This document shows positions 1 through 6,174 of a stretch of 8,622 nucleotides of DNA, one piece after another. Below the pieces are notes generated by a model. The model did not search any database and was not told the DNA's origin. It saw only the letters and a program-made list of their open reading frames with translations. Source of the DNA: Acidimicrobiaceae bacterium (GTDB taxonomy: Bacteria; Actinomycetota; Acidimicrobiia; Acidimicrobiales; Palsa-688); contig WQVT01000074.1 in assembly GCA_009785715.1 (NCBI GenBank), positions 1 to 8,622 of the forward strand. Reading direction: 5' to 3'. The number at the start of each line of letters is the position of its first letter. Position 1 is the first letter of the stretch. The position numbers were made by a program, and so were the translations under genes.

Positions 1-258
1 GAATTGAATCCGGTGGAACGAGGCGTCGATAGAGGTCGCGATGGCGCGGGCCAGAGACGTCTTGCCCACCCCGGGGACGTCTTCGATCAACAGGTGACCC
101 TCCGCGAACAGGCACACGAGGCTCAGTTCGATCACCTCGCGTTTGCCACGAATGACCTGCCCGACCTGCTCGCTGAGCGCCTCGAATCGTGCCGCGAACC
201 ACTCCGCGCGTCCGTCGTCCGTGGCCGCGCCGCCGGTCCCTGCTGCGGTTTCAGACAC
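1..258 (-). CDS. MoxR-family AAA+ ATPase, N-terminal fragment (cut by window edge)
   Basis: This is the first 86 codons of a MoxR-type AAA+ ATPase, a chaperone-like ATPase family often encoded next to VWA-domain and DUF58 proteins. It starts at a GTG at 258-256 and stays open to base 1, so the C-terminus lies outside the window. After a variable Ala/Gly/Asp-rich leader (residues 2-18), residues 30-58 match the usual MoxR entry segment (Q-V-x-x-V-I-R-G-K, then G-H-L-L-I-E-D). The Walker A P-loop follows as V-P-G-V-G-K-T at residues 61-67. Walker B, sensor and arginine-finger motifs would lie off the window. No ATG is available upstream in frame and no strong ribosome-binding site is seen, so the exact start is less certain than the family. 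It is divergent from the broken gene at 327. Confidence 0.85.
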   Translation of the reverse strand, partial: MSETAAGTGGAATDDGRAEWFAARFEALSEQVGQVIRGKREVIELSLVCLFAEGHLLIEDVPGVGKTSLARAIATSIDASFHRIQF

Positions 259-326
259 GGCTGGATGCTATCCGGCACCTGGTCAACGCACCTACGCTGA
301 CGCGGCACTGAGCACACGGGGGGACA
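259..326. other. Short divergent intergenic region
   Basis: These 68 bases separate the MoxR-type gene from the divergent broken gene at 327 and must have held the signals for one or both. A G-rich stretch at 318-324 (six G then A) sits just upstream of the ATG at 327 and can serve as its ribosome-binding site. A TTGACC-like hexamer can be read on the minus strand, but no -10 element lies at a suitable spacing, so no promoter is called. Confidence 0.4.
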
Positions 327-603
327 ATGCCCACGAGCAGCGAGCAACTACAGGGCCTGGTCGACAGCTACCTCGAGGCGCTCGTAGGGCGGCGCGCCGA
401 CGATCTCCCGCTCGCCACCGACGTTCGCTTCACCGAGAACGGCATGCCTGTCTTATTCGGGATGCGATCTCAAGCGGCATGTTCGCCTACATCGAGCGGA
501 TTCGTGACCGGCGATATCCGTTATCGACGAGGAGCGTGGGCTCGCCATCGAGGCATTGCTCGACTTCTTCCCGTTCGGGATGCGCTCCGGCTGGGACGCC
601 TGA
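327..603 (+). pseudogene. Broken SnoaL/NTF2-like protein gene (internal deletion plus frameshift)
   Basis: Three reading frames must be joined to follow this gene. From the ATG at 327, with a G-rich ribosome-binding site, residues 1-41 read like the start of an actinobacterial SnoaL/NTF2-like protein (L-V-D-S-Y-L-E-A-L-V, then R-F-T-E-N-G). From about 455 homology moves to a second frame, giving a segment with S-G-M-F-A-Y-I-E-R-I-R-D-R-R-Y-P. At 518-521 one G appears lost (tatccg-ttatcgac), and the expected V-I-D-E-E-R-G-L continues in the third frame to TGA at 601-603. From memory, relatives carry two such modules, and the Y-I-E-R-I-R-D-R-R-Y-P segment belongs to the second. Much of the middle is therefore probably deleted. 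The function of intact relatives is not known to me. Pseudogene status is well supported; the parent family is recalled, not searched. Confidence 0.75.
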
Positions 604-614
604 GCATTTCCTCC

Positions 615-935
615 TCAGGCGGGGGCCGCCTGCAGGTCAAACAGTTCGAGCACGGGAAGGATCGGGCGTGTCGCCCCGCGCAGGGCAACGTCGCAGCCTT
701 GAGAGGCTGCGCGCCGGCAGTAGTTGGCCAACAGGTGCCCACATATCACATCGATGAACGACAGGTCATGCAGGTCGATGACAACCGACGGCCGGCTGAT
801 GTCCTCGGCGAGATGTTCAAATGCCCTACCCAGCATCTCCGCGGTAGCGATGTCCGCTTCCCCTCGGAGATACATCCCAACGCGATCGGCCTCGGCGACG
901 AAAACGACGGCGAAATTGGCGCGGCTCTCCGGCAT
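615..935 (-). CDS. STAS-domain anti-sigma factor antagonist-like protein
   Basis: A 106-residue single-domain STAS protein. In such partner-switch systems it would bind an RsbW-type anti-sigma factor and free a sigma factor. The ATG at 935-933 follows a clear AAGGAG about 6 nt upstream. The beta strand around V19-G25 (V-G-M-Y-L-R-G-E-A-D) and the strand V51-L55 leading to L58-S-F-I-D62 are typical of the fold. At the loop where SpoIIAA-type proteins have D-S-x-G, this protein reads D62-V63-I64-C65-G66, so the usual phospho-accepting Ser/Thr is missing. Control by serine phosphorylation at this site is therefore unlikely. It lies 58 nt downstream of the HATPase gene on the same strand, its probable partner. 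A GC-rich hairpin overlaps its stop codon. Confidence 0.88.
   Translation of the reverse strand: MPESRANFAVVFVAEADRVGMYLRGEADIATAEMLGRAFEHLAEDISRPSVVIDLHDLSFIDVICGHLLANYCRRAASQGCDVALRGATRPILPVLELFDLQAAPA
616..632 (-). terminator. GC-rich hairpin at the 3' end of the STAS gene
   Basis: CAGGCGG (616-622) and CCGCCTG (626-632) form a perfect 7-bp stem with a 3-base loop. It overlaps the last codons and stop of the STAS gene. No T-run follows on either strand, so it could be a GC-type termination or 3'-stabilising hairpin rather than a classic intrinsic terminator. Confidence 0.35.
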
Positions 936-993
936 TCGCTCTCCTTTCGGCGAGTGTGCCTCGAACCCTGTCTACCCGACGTGGTCCCGCCCG

Positions 994-1398
994 TCAACGC
1001 AGGCGCAGACGGGCCCAGGTCGTCTTGCCGTCGGCCTGCGCCTCCATGTGCCACGAATCAGCAAGACGGTCTACGAGTTGCATGCCGAAACCCCCATCAG
1101 ACTCCGCATCTGCGTGCATCACCGACGGCTCGACCGGACTCGTGTCCCGCACCCCCACCGCCAGTTCGGTATCGGAACGATGGATCAGGACCACGAACGG
1201 CCCCGGGGTGTGACGGACCGCGTTCGTCGCCATCTCCCCGGCGACGAGCACGGCGTCATCGACGTCCACCCGGCTGCCCTCGAGCGTTTCCCGGACGAAC
1301 TGGCGCACCATCACCACGTCCCCGGGAACACCACGAAAACTCCTCGTGTAGTCATCAACCACAGCGGAGCGCCATCCCCATGGTCCGCCGTTACCCAC
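994..1398 (-). CDS. RsbW-like HATPase anti-sigma regulatory factor
   Basis: A 134-residue stand-alone GHKL ATPase domain (HATPase_c_2 type), the class of SpoIIAB/RsbW anti-sigma kinases. The N-box is V-A-G-E55-M-A-T-N59-A-V-R-H, with the Glu and Asn that act in catalysis and Mg2+ binding. The G1 box is V-R-D85-T-S and the G2 box is G-G-F-G-M-Q-L-V-D at 102-110. G-K-T-T-W-A-R-L near the C-terminus is the usual final strand. The start is chosen at the GTG at 1398. A GTG at 1362 (residue 13) is a reasonable alternative because the conserved part begins only at about residue 20. It lies 40 nt after the nitroreductase stop and 58 nt before the STAS gene, so the HATPase and STAS genes probably form a partner-switch pair. 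No sigma factor is encoded in the window, so the target is unknown. Confidence 0.88.
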   Translation of the reverse strand: MGNGGPWGWRSAVVDDYTRSFRGVPGDVVMVRQFVRETLEGSRVDVDDAVLVAGEMATNAVRHTPGPFVVLIHRSDTELAVGVRDTSPVEPSVMHADAESDGGFGMQLVDRLADSWHMEAQADGKTTWARLRLR

Positions 1399-1438
1399 CT
1401 GTCTGCCTATCTACCAAGGTGAATCAGGTGTCGACGCC

Positions 1439-2071
1439 TCAAGACCAGCGGTCGTAGCGGAGGACCTCCCCGAGAGGGCGGCGAGGCGCCGGCGAGAAGG
1501 TGTTCTCCCCTCGCAGATGGCCGACGGCCACCATCGCAGCCTGCTCGAAGCTCGCCGGCAGTTCGAGCAGCTCGGCGATCTCGGCCGCGTAGTGCAGCTG
1601 CGAGGTGACCAGGCAGCTGCCGAGCCCACGCAGACGGCAGGCAAGCTGGAAGCTCCATACCGCAGGGAAGATCGAGCCATAGGTGCTCCCGCGGGCATAG
1701 GCCGACGCCGGATCGAACCAGTCCTGGCGCTCGAAGCAGACAACGACGAGCACGGGGACGTCGCCGAGGTGCTCCCAGAAGACGCCGGACGACGCCAGCT
1801 TCCTGGCCGCCTGCAGATCGCCCGCCTCGGCTCGGGCGCGGACCCCGGCGGCGAAATCCTCATTGGCGAGCCGGTACAGCTCACCGATGCGGTGCCGGCG
1901 CGCCGCGTCGAGGACGACGACCCACCGCCACGCCTGGCCGTCGGCCCCGTTCGGCGCCTGCAACGCCACCTCGAGGCTCTCCTCGATGAGGCGGGGCTCG
2001 ACCGGACGCCCGAGGTCTAGCCGTCGGCGGACCGACCGCGTCGTCGTGAGTAGTGTCTCTGCCTCAAGCAC
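1439..2071 (-). CDS. Nitroreductase-family FMN oxidoreductase
   Basis: A 210-residue protein of the nitroreductase superfamily, FMN-dependent NAD(P)H oxidoreductases. R12-S-V-R-R near the N-terminus is the family's phosphate-contacting signature. It is followed by A-P-N-G-A-D-G-Q-A-W-R-W (39-50), the equivalent of the usual A-P-S-x-x-N-x-Q-P-W-x-F. The helix at about 130-150 (Y-G-S-I-F-P-A-V-W-S-F-Q-L-A) and the G-L-G-S-C segment fit the dimer and FMN-binding core, and the C-terminus ends R-P-L-G-E-V-L-R-Y-D. The frame stays open further upstream, but GTG at 2071-2069 has a strong AGAGGAAG site just before it and begins where homology begins. Earlier starts would run into the divergent deacetylase gene. 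The substrate cannot be read from the sequence; related proteins reduce nitro compounds, quinones or enones. Confidence 0.88.
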   Translation of the reverse strand: MLEAETLLTTTRSVRRRLDLGRPVEPRLIEESLEVALQAPNGADGQAWRWVVVLDAARRHRIGELYRLANEDFAAGVRARAEAGDLQAARKLASSGVFWEHLGDVPVLVVVCFERQDWFDPASAYARGSTYGSIFPAVWSFQLACRLRGLGSCLVTSQLHYAAEIAELLELPASFEQAAMVAVGHLRGENTFSPAPRRPLGEVLRYDRWS

Positions 2072-2096
2072 GCTCTTCCTCTTTAGGATGGAATGA
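2072..2096. promoter_or_regulatory. 25-bp divergent spacer with two back-to-back ribosome-binding sites
   Basis: Only 25 bases separate the GTG of the nitroreductase (minus) from the ATG of the deacetylase (plus). The minus-strand Shine-Dalgarno (AGAGGAAG) lies at about 2075-2082 and the plus-strand one (AGGATGGA) at about 2085-2092, so the two sites fill the gap. There is no room for two ordinary promoters, so at least one must lie inside the opposite gene. Confidence 0.6.
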
Positions 2097-2738
2097 ATGC
2101 CGGTAGTGGTGACGATCGACGTCGAATTCGGGAACCGTCCGGGCCCGGATCCGCTCGCGACGCTGCAGCGCCTGCTCGACCTCCTCGACCGCCACCGAGC
2201 GCCGGCCACGTTCTTCGTCCAGGGTCGCTGGGCGAAGGCGCACCCCTCGCTCGTCGCCGACCTGGCACGCCGGGACCCGACCCTCGGCCTGCACGGCTAC
2301 ACGCACGTCGACTACCGGCGCCTCACCGACGACGGCGTCGCCGGCGAGCTGACCGACGGGCTCGCCGCGCTGCGCGCCGCCGCACCGGATCACAACATCC
2401 GCTACACCCGCCTGCCACACGGCTACGGCACGGCCGAGCCGCGCATCGCGGCGGCGATCGCCGCGCGGTCTCTGACGCCGGTCGGGTGGGACTTCTCGAC
2501 CTTCGACTGGGACGACACGCTCGATCTCGCCCGGCGCGCCAGCCGGGCGAGCCGCGCGCTCGAGGAGAGCGGCGTCGTGCTGATGCACTCCTGGCCGGCG
2601 GCAACACCCGAGATCCTCGACCGCCTGCTCAGCGCGGCGCGTCCCGGCGACATCGTCTCCCTCGATGACGTCGAGTTGGGCGGCCGGCAGTCGACGGGGT
2701 GGACGGTGCATCGGGAGCGAACCGACCCGCCTCGCTGA
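2097..2738 (+). CDS. NodB-type polysaccharide deacetylase (CE4 family)
   Basis: A 213-residue metal-dependent deacetylase of carbohydrate esterase family 4, hydrolysing N- or O-acetyl groups on polysaccharides or small substrates. The NodB motifs appear in order. Motif 1 is T-I-D8-V-E10, the D-V-E variant of TFDD. Motif 2 is L-H66-G-Y-T-H70, the metal-binding H-x3-H. Motif 3 is R105-L-P-H-G, motif 4 is W-D132-F-S-T-F-D137-W, and motif 5 is L162-M-H164-S-W. There is no signal peptide or membrane anchor, so it would act in the cytoplasm unless exported another way. The ATG at 2097 is supported by AGGATGGA about 5-8 nt upstream; an out-of-frame ATG lies at 2093. It converges on the FAD-protein gene with 9 nt between stop codons. 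Being on the opposite strand, it is not part of the large operon. Confidence 0.9.
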   Translation: MPVVVTIDVEFGNRPGPDPLATLQRLLDLLDRHRAPATFFVQGRWAKAHPSLVADLARRDPTLGLHGYTHVDYRRLTDDGVAGELTDGLAALRAAAPDHNIRYTRLPHGYGTAEPRIAAAIAARSLTPVGWDFSTFDWDDTLDLARRASRASRALEESGVVLMHSWPAATPEILDRLLSAARPGDIVSLDDVELGGRQSTGWTVHRERTDPPR

Positions 2739-2751
2739 GCGCCCGGCTCAG
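2735..2751. terminator. Hairpin spanning two convergent stop codons
   Basis: CTGAGC (2735-2740) and GCTCAG (2746-2751) form a perfect 6-bp stem with a GCCCG loop. The left arm contains the TGA of the plus-strand deacetylase and the right arm contains the TGA of the minus-strand FAD protein. Its position between convergent genes suggests a bidirectional termination or RNA-end signal, but there is no T-tract and the stem is short. Confidence 0.4.
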
Positions 2752-3344
2752 ACCTCGTCGTGGTCGACCCAGAACTCCCCGCGAAGCCCGTTGATGATGC
2801 CGATGGCCACCATCGCCCCGGTGCCGGCCGTGATGACCGCTTGCGAGGGGAACCCGGCGACAACCCCGCAGGCGTAAACGCCCTCGACATTCGTCTTGCC
2901 CCACTTGTCGACCACGATGTTCGTCTGCACGTACGGCTGGATCGGGTCCACCGTGTCCAGGCCGAGCCCGTCGATGAACGGCGTCGGCGTCTGGCCCGAC
3001 GCGATCACGAGCAGATCGCCGGCGATCGGGTCGCCGCCTGTCTCGGCGACGAAGCCGTTCTCGGTCGCCTTCAGCGCGTTGATCCTACCGTTGAACCAGG
3101 AAACCTTGTCAAAACCGTCGAGGAGTCCCTTGGTATACGCCAGCCAATCGTTCCCGACGACCGGTGGGACGCCGGGGTAATTGTGGAGGAGGCCCCGCTT
3201 CAGAATGCTGCGGTTCTGGTCCAGGACCGTCACGGTCAGCCCGGCCCGTGCAAGGAACAGCGCGCACGTCATGCCCGACGCGCCGCCACCCGCGATCAAC
3301 ACGTGTCGATCCGGCGTCGGGATCGGCGTCTCGGTATCACTCAT
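2748..3344 (-). CDS. Short FAD-dependent thioredoxin-reductase-like oxidoreductase
   Basis: A 198-residue flavoprotein resembling only the FAD domain of thioredoxin reductases. The Rossmann signature is I-A-G19-G-G-A-S-G24-M at the N-terminus, with an acidic residue at the end of the second strand (V-L-D-Q-N). A-S-G-Q-T-P-T-P-F corresponds to the A-T-G-x-x-P segment. V-Y-A-C-G-V-V (156-162) then Q-A-V-I-T-A-G-T-G-A corresponds to the second FAD motif. Thioredoxin reductases are usually about 310 residues. Here the NADPH-binding insert and the redox C-x-x-C are absent, and the usual Asp of G-D-V is replaced (C-G-V). The ATG at 3344 follows AAAGGA with about 9 nt spacing. It is the last gene of the operon, 24 nt after the questin-oxidase-like gene. 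It may oxidise or reduce the pathway product; no substrate can be read. Confidence 0.85.
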   Translation of the reverse strand: MSDTETPIPTPDRHVLIAGGGASGMTCALFLARAGLTVTVLDQNRSILKRGLLHNYPGVPPVVGNDWLAYTKGLLDGFDKVSWFNGRINALKATENGFVAETGGDPIAGDLLVIASGQTPTPFIDGLGLDTVDPIQPYVQTNIVVDKWGKTNVEGVYACGVVAGFPSQAVITAGTGAMVAIGIINGLRGEFWVDHDEV

Positions 3345-3368
3345 CAGGGGTCATCCTTTCCAGCTGCG

Positions 3369-4376
3369 TCATTCGGCGGTGCATTCTGTCGCGGCGAGCT
3401 TGGTCGCGCCGACTTCGAGGGCGTCGCGCTCAGTGGCGATCCCGAGTTCGACGAGACGGCTCAACGCCACGGAGAGCTTCAAGTCGTGGACCTCGTTCGA
3501 GCCGATTGCGGCGCGGACCAGGGACTCCAGGTTGGGATATTGGGTGACGGTCCGGGGCGGTGACGGCGGCGTCGCCTCGAGGACGATCGCACACGTGGCG
3601 ATGGCGTTGGCGAGCGCCTGCCACCAACCCTCGAGCAGCGGATCGTCGGGTACCCCGCCGAGGTCGCGCCGTCCGCTGACGAGGTAGGCGATCTCGGCGA
3701 GCGCGTGCAGACCGGTGACGGTGTGAATGGCGATGAACGAGTTCGGGTCTCGCCGGACGAGGTCCATCCCCTTGGCGGCGAGCGCCGCCACCTCGGGCAT
3801 CTCCGCCTCCTCACCCGGACCGGCGAAGAACGCCGGCTCACCGGAGATGAAGTCGATCTGCTCGAAGACCGAGATCCCCTCCAGGTCCGCCGGGGTAGGC
3901 ATGACCACGTCGCTCGGGGTCACCGCGCGCGGTCGCCCGGCGAAGAGGACCTCCCGCCTGGTCCGCAGGTACGCGAGGCCGCGGGCCATCTCCCGGGCGT
4001 CGGTGCGCAACGCGCCATAGGCCATCCGGATAATCGGGTGGAACGCGGCGCCGGCGAGTCCCGGGCCGAGCGAGACGATCTTCTCGAAGCCGCGCCTCCG
4101 CTCCTCCCGGTCTTCGCTCGCCAGGCGCTCGCCGATCTCCCGGTAGTGCGACTCCGACCAGCGGTAGAGGGGCGGATCGACGAGGGACTCCGCGAAGGCC
4201 TCCGGGAGCCGCTCGTTGATCCGTTCGGCGATCAGTTCCGCCTCGGCACCGGCGTACTCGAGCGCCTGCACCTCGAGCGGCAGGTGGAAGGTGAGCCCGT
4301 GCGCGTGGTCAGGGGGAAGGCCGCGCACGACGTCGGCGGAAATGTCGGTGTGGGCGTCGAAGAGACCCTTGACCAT
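3369..4376 (-). CDS. Questin-oxidase-like protein (AflY/DUF4243-type)
   Basis: A 335-residue, mostly helical protein that I recognise as questin-oxidase-like. Fungal members act in Baeyer-Villiger-type ring oxidation (aflatoxin AflY, geodin questin oxidase); bacterial members are mostly uncharacterised. Supporting motifs are A-F-H113-P-I-I-R-M-A-Y-G, matching the family's G-x-H-P-x-I-x-L-G-Y, and S-F-I-A-I-H218-T-V-T-G-L-H224-A-L. No nucleotide-binding Rossmann motif is present, in line with the family. The start is ATG 4376-4374, which overlaps the TGA of the glycosyltransferase by one base (TGATG) and has GGTGAG just upstream, so translation is probably coupled. Residues before this ATG in the same frame lie inside the upstream gene and are ignored. 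In this operon it is a candidate oxygenase acting on the pathway intermediate. Confidence 0.75.
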   Translation of the reverse strand: MVKGLFDAHTDISADVVRGLPPDHAHGLTFHLPLEVQALEYAGAEAELIAERINERLPEAFAESLVDPPLYRWSESHYREIGERLASEDREERRRGFEKIVSLGPGLAGAAFHPIIRMAYGALRTDAREMARGLAYLRTRREVLFAGRPRAVTPSDVVMPTPADLEGISVFEQIDFISGEPAFFAGPGEEAEMPEVAALAAKGMDLVRRDPNSFIAIHTVTGLHALAEIAYLVSGRRDLGGVPDDPLLEGWWQALANAIATCAIVLEATPPSPPRTVTQYPNLESLVRAAIGSNEVHDLKLSVALSRLVELGIATERDALEVGATKLAATECTAE

Positions 4377-5455
4377 CAGCTCACCCCCGCGATGCGCCGC
4401 GCGACCTGCCGGCACCAACCGAACACCTCGTCAGCGAAGCACAGATCGATGAGCGCGGTCCGGAACGCGTTCCAATCCGCCCCGCGCTGCCAGGTCGGCG
4501 CTGACCGGGCGAACGCCTCCCACTCGGCGCGCAGCTCCGGTCCGAGGAACCAGTCGAGCTCTCCCTTCGGCGCGAGCCCGGCGAGCAGTGGCTTTGCGAG
4601 GAAGTGGGCGACAAGGCGCGCCCGGCCACGCGACGAGACGGCCTGCCACGACTCGGCAGGCGGCCACGCCTCCGGGCTGGCGGAACCACGGATCGGCTCG
4701 AAGGGTCGCTCGTAGGAGCGACCGGCGAGGAAGCCGACCGGGTCGGCCGCGATTCGTCGCACCGACGTCGTCACCGCGGGCTCGCGGACCCGCCCGGTCG
4801 ACCAACCGCTCATCCGGGCGCGGAGCCCGAAGTCCCAGTCGTCCCCGGGAACGATCCGGCGCGTTCCCTCGACGACCGCCGTCGGCTGCAGGTACCACGT
4901 GTTCGCCCTGGCGACCTCGATCGAGACGGCGTGGTTGCAGCCGCCGACATTGACGAGGCCGACGAAGTGCTCGTACAGACCGGTATCGGACCACATCCAC
5001 TCGCTGGCGGCCTCGACGTCGGCGGGCAGCGGTGCCTCATCGCCCACCGGGGCGAAGATCGCCGGTCCGCCGAGGATGTCCGCGTCGGTGGCGCCGATCG
5101 CCTCGACCCACCTGCCGACGAAATCACCTGGCAGCGAGACGTCGGCGTCGAGCGAGACGAGCCACCCCTCCCCGGCGGCGACGCCCAGCGCGCGGGCCTG
5201 CTCGGCGAACGCCTTCGCGCCGGCGGTCCGGGCATGGCCCGGACCGTGCTCCCGTGTCGTCACGACGGCGAGGCGCTCGTCGCCGGGTAGCGACGCTCGC
5301 ATCGGACCGTTCTCCCCGTCGTCGACGAGGATCACCGACACCGGGACGGTCGACCGATCCGCCGAGTCGAGTAACGCCTCCACCGTCGCCGCTGCGTACC
5401 CGGCGTCATTGCGGGCCGGGACGACCACGCCGAGCGCCGCCACCCGGCGGGTCAT
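4376..5455 (-). CDS. Glycosyltransferase family 2-like (GT-A fold)
   Basis: A 359-residue GT-A glycosyltransferase with no membrane segment. The nucleotide-binding strand is G-V-V-V-P-A-R-N-D17 and the first acidic motif is I-L-V-D45-D46-G. The metal-binding D-x-D is S-L-D103-A-D105-V. P-G-D205-D-W-D-F-G-L-R (203-212) is the equivalent of the acceptor-side E/D-D catalytic-base region. The sugar donor and acceptor cannot be deduced. The ATG at 5455-5453 overlaps the TGA of the SUMF1-fold gene by four bases (ATGA), and its own stop overlaps the next start by one base, so it is locked into the operon. Soluble GT2-like enzymes are not part of the Burkholderia toxBCD set. Here it suggests a glycosylated product or sugar-bearing intermediate, which is inference only. 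Confidence 0.85.
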   Translation of the reverse strand: MTRRVAALGVVVPARNDAGYAAATVEALLDSADRSTVPVSVILVDDGENGPMRASLPGDERLAVVTTREHGPGHARTAGAKAFAEQARALGVAAGEGWLVSLDADVSLPGDFVGRWVEAIGATDADILGGPAIFAPVGDEAPLPADVEAASEWMWSDTGLYEHFVGLVNVGGCNHAVSIEVARANTWYLQPTAVVEGTRRIVPGDDWDFGLRARMSGWSTGRVREPAVTTSVRRIAADPVGFLAGRSYERPFEPIRGSASPEAWPPAESWQAVSSRGRARLVAHFLAKPLLAGLAPKGELDWFLGPELRAEWEAFARSAPTWQRGADWNAFRTALIDLCFADEVFGWCRQVARRIAGVS

Positions 5456-6174
5456 CGCAGCGGTCCGACGACCCGAAAACCCGCCCCACTCCACGGGCGG
5501 TACACGGCGTGGCGGCGGCGGGTGAGGGCGAGATCCCGGTGGTGCTCGAACGAGCCGCCGCGGGTCACATGGGGGTCGACGGACCACGTCTCGACGCGGG
5601 GGACCGTCCAGTGGGCGCCGGGCAGGGGTGCGTAGATCGAGCCGGTCCACTCGTCGACGTTGCCGACAAGGTCGAGCAGCCCGGCGACCGAGGCACCCGC
5701 GGGACGCGAGCCGACGGGCTCGGTCGAGCCCGCGCCGGCCTCGGCCAGATTGACGCGGGCCGGATCGAATTCGTCACCCCAGGGATAGACCCGGTCGTCA
5801 CCGCCCCGGGCGAAGAACTCCCACTCCCACTCACTCGGGAGTCGCAAGGCCCGCCCCACGAGCGCACCGAGCTTGCGCGCCGCCTCGTCGGCCTCGGCCC
5901 AGGAGAGCCGGTCTGCGGGATGCTCGCCGCCGGCCCCGGCCGGGCGGAGCCGTTCGACGAGACGCGCGTCGACGGCTTCGAGCTGCGCCCACGTGACCGG
6001 CGTGCGGGAGACGGCGAGCGGCTCGATCTCGGCCGTGAGCGAACCGGTCTGCTTGGCGAAGTAGTGCCACGGCAGGTCGAGATCGTCGTGCGCCCGCCAG
6101 GTCGCCTGGGCTTCTTCGAGGGTCTGGCCGGTGATCAACGTTCCGCCGGGCACCTCGACGAGATCAAGCTCCAA
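5452..6174 (-). CDS. FGE/SUMF1-fold protein, ToxD-like, lacking all cysteines
   Basis: A 240-residue formylglycine-generating-enzyme-fold protein. Family landmarks in order are V-P-G-G-T (8-12), R-L-P-S-E-W-E-W-E-F-F-A-R-G-G (111-125), Y-P-W-G-D-E (130-135), V-G-N-V-D-E-W-T (170-177), R-G-G-S-F (205-209) and G-F-R-V-V (232-236). The copper-binding cysteine pair of true formylglycine-generating enzymes is absent; the whole protein has no cysteine. There is also no DinB-like iron-binding domain as in EgtB-type enzymes, so its chemistry must differ or it is non-catalytic. A TTG start at 6174 is preferred because GAAAGGA sits about 7 nt upstream; the alternative ATG at 6216 has no such site. It overlaps the WD40 gene by 11 nt. 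Position after GTP cyclohydrolase II and WD40 genes matches toxD of toxoflavin operons. Confidence 0.85.
   Translation of the reverse strand: MELDLVEVPGGTLITGQTLEEAQATWRAHDDLDLPWHYFAKQTGSLTAEIEPLAVSRTPVTWAQLEAVDARLVERLRPAGAGGEHPADRLSWAEADEAARKLGALVGRALRLPSEWEWEFFARGGDDRVYPWGDEFDPARVNLAEAGAGSTEPVGSRPAGASVAGLLDLVGNVDEWTGSIYAPLPGAHWTVPRVETWSVDPHVTRGGSFEHHRDLALTRRRHAVYRPWSGAGFRVVGPLR

Noticed and set aside
259..326. Possible sigma-70-type promoter on the minus strand (TTGACC)
   Set aside because: The only -10-like hexamer (TAGCAT) lies about 10 nt away, too close for a functional promoter.
521..607. Small minus-strand frame with a GGAGG-like site just after the STAS stop codon
   Set aside because: The spacing from GGAGG to the ATG is only 2-3 nt, the 28 residues are mostly Arg/Ser/Pro, and it is antisense to the pseudogene remnant.
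327..1457. Continuous plus-strand frame from the ATG at 327 to 1457 as one 376-residue protein
   Set aside because: Only the first 41 or so residues look like a real protein. The rest reads out of frame with the pseudogene and then antisense to the STAS and HATPase genes.
1439..2209. Extended N-terminus for the nitroreductase
   Set aside because: The added 46 residues would lie antisense to the deacetylase, look like shadow sequence, and ignore the strong AGAGGAAG site before the GTG at 2071.
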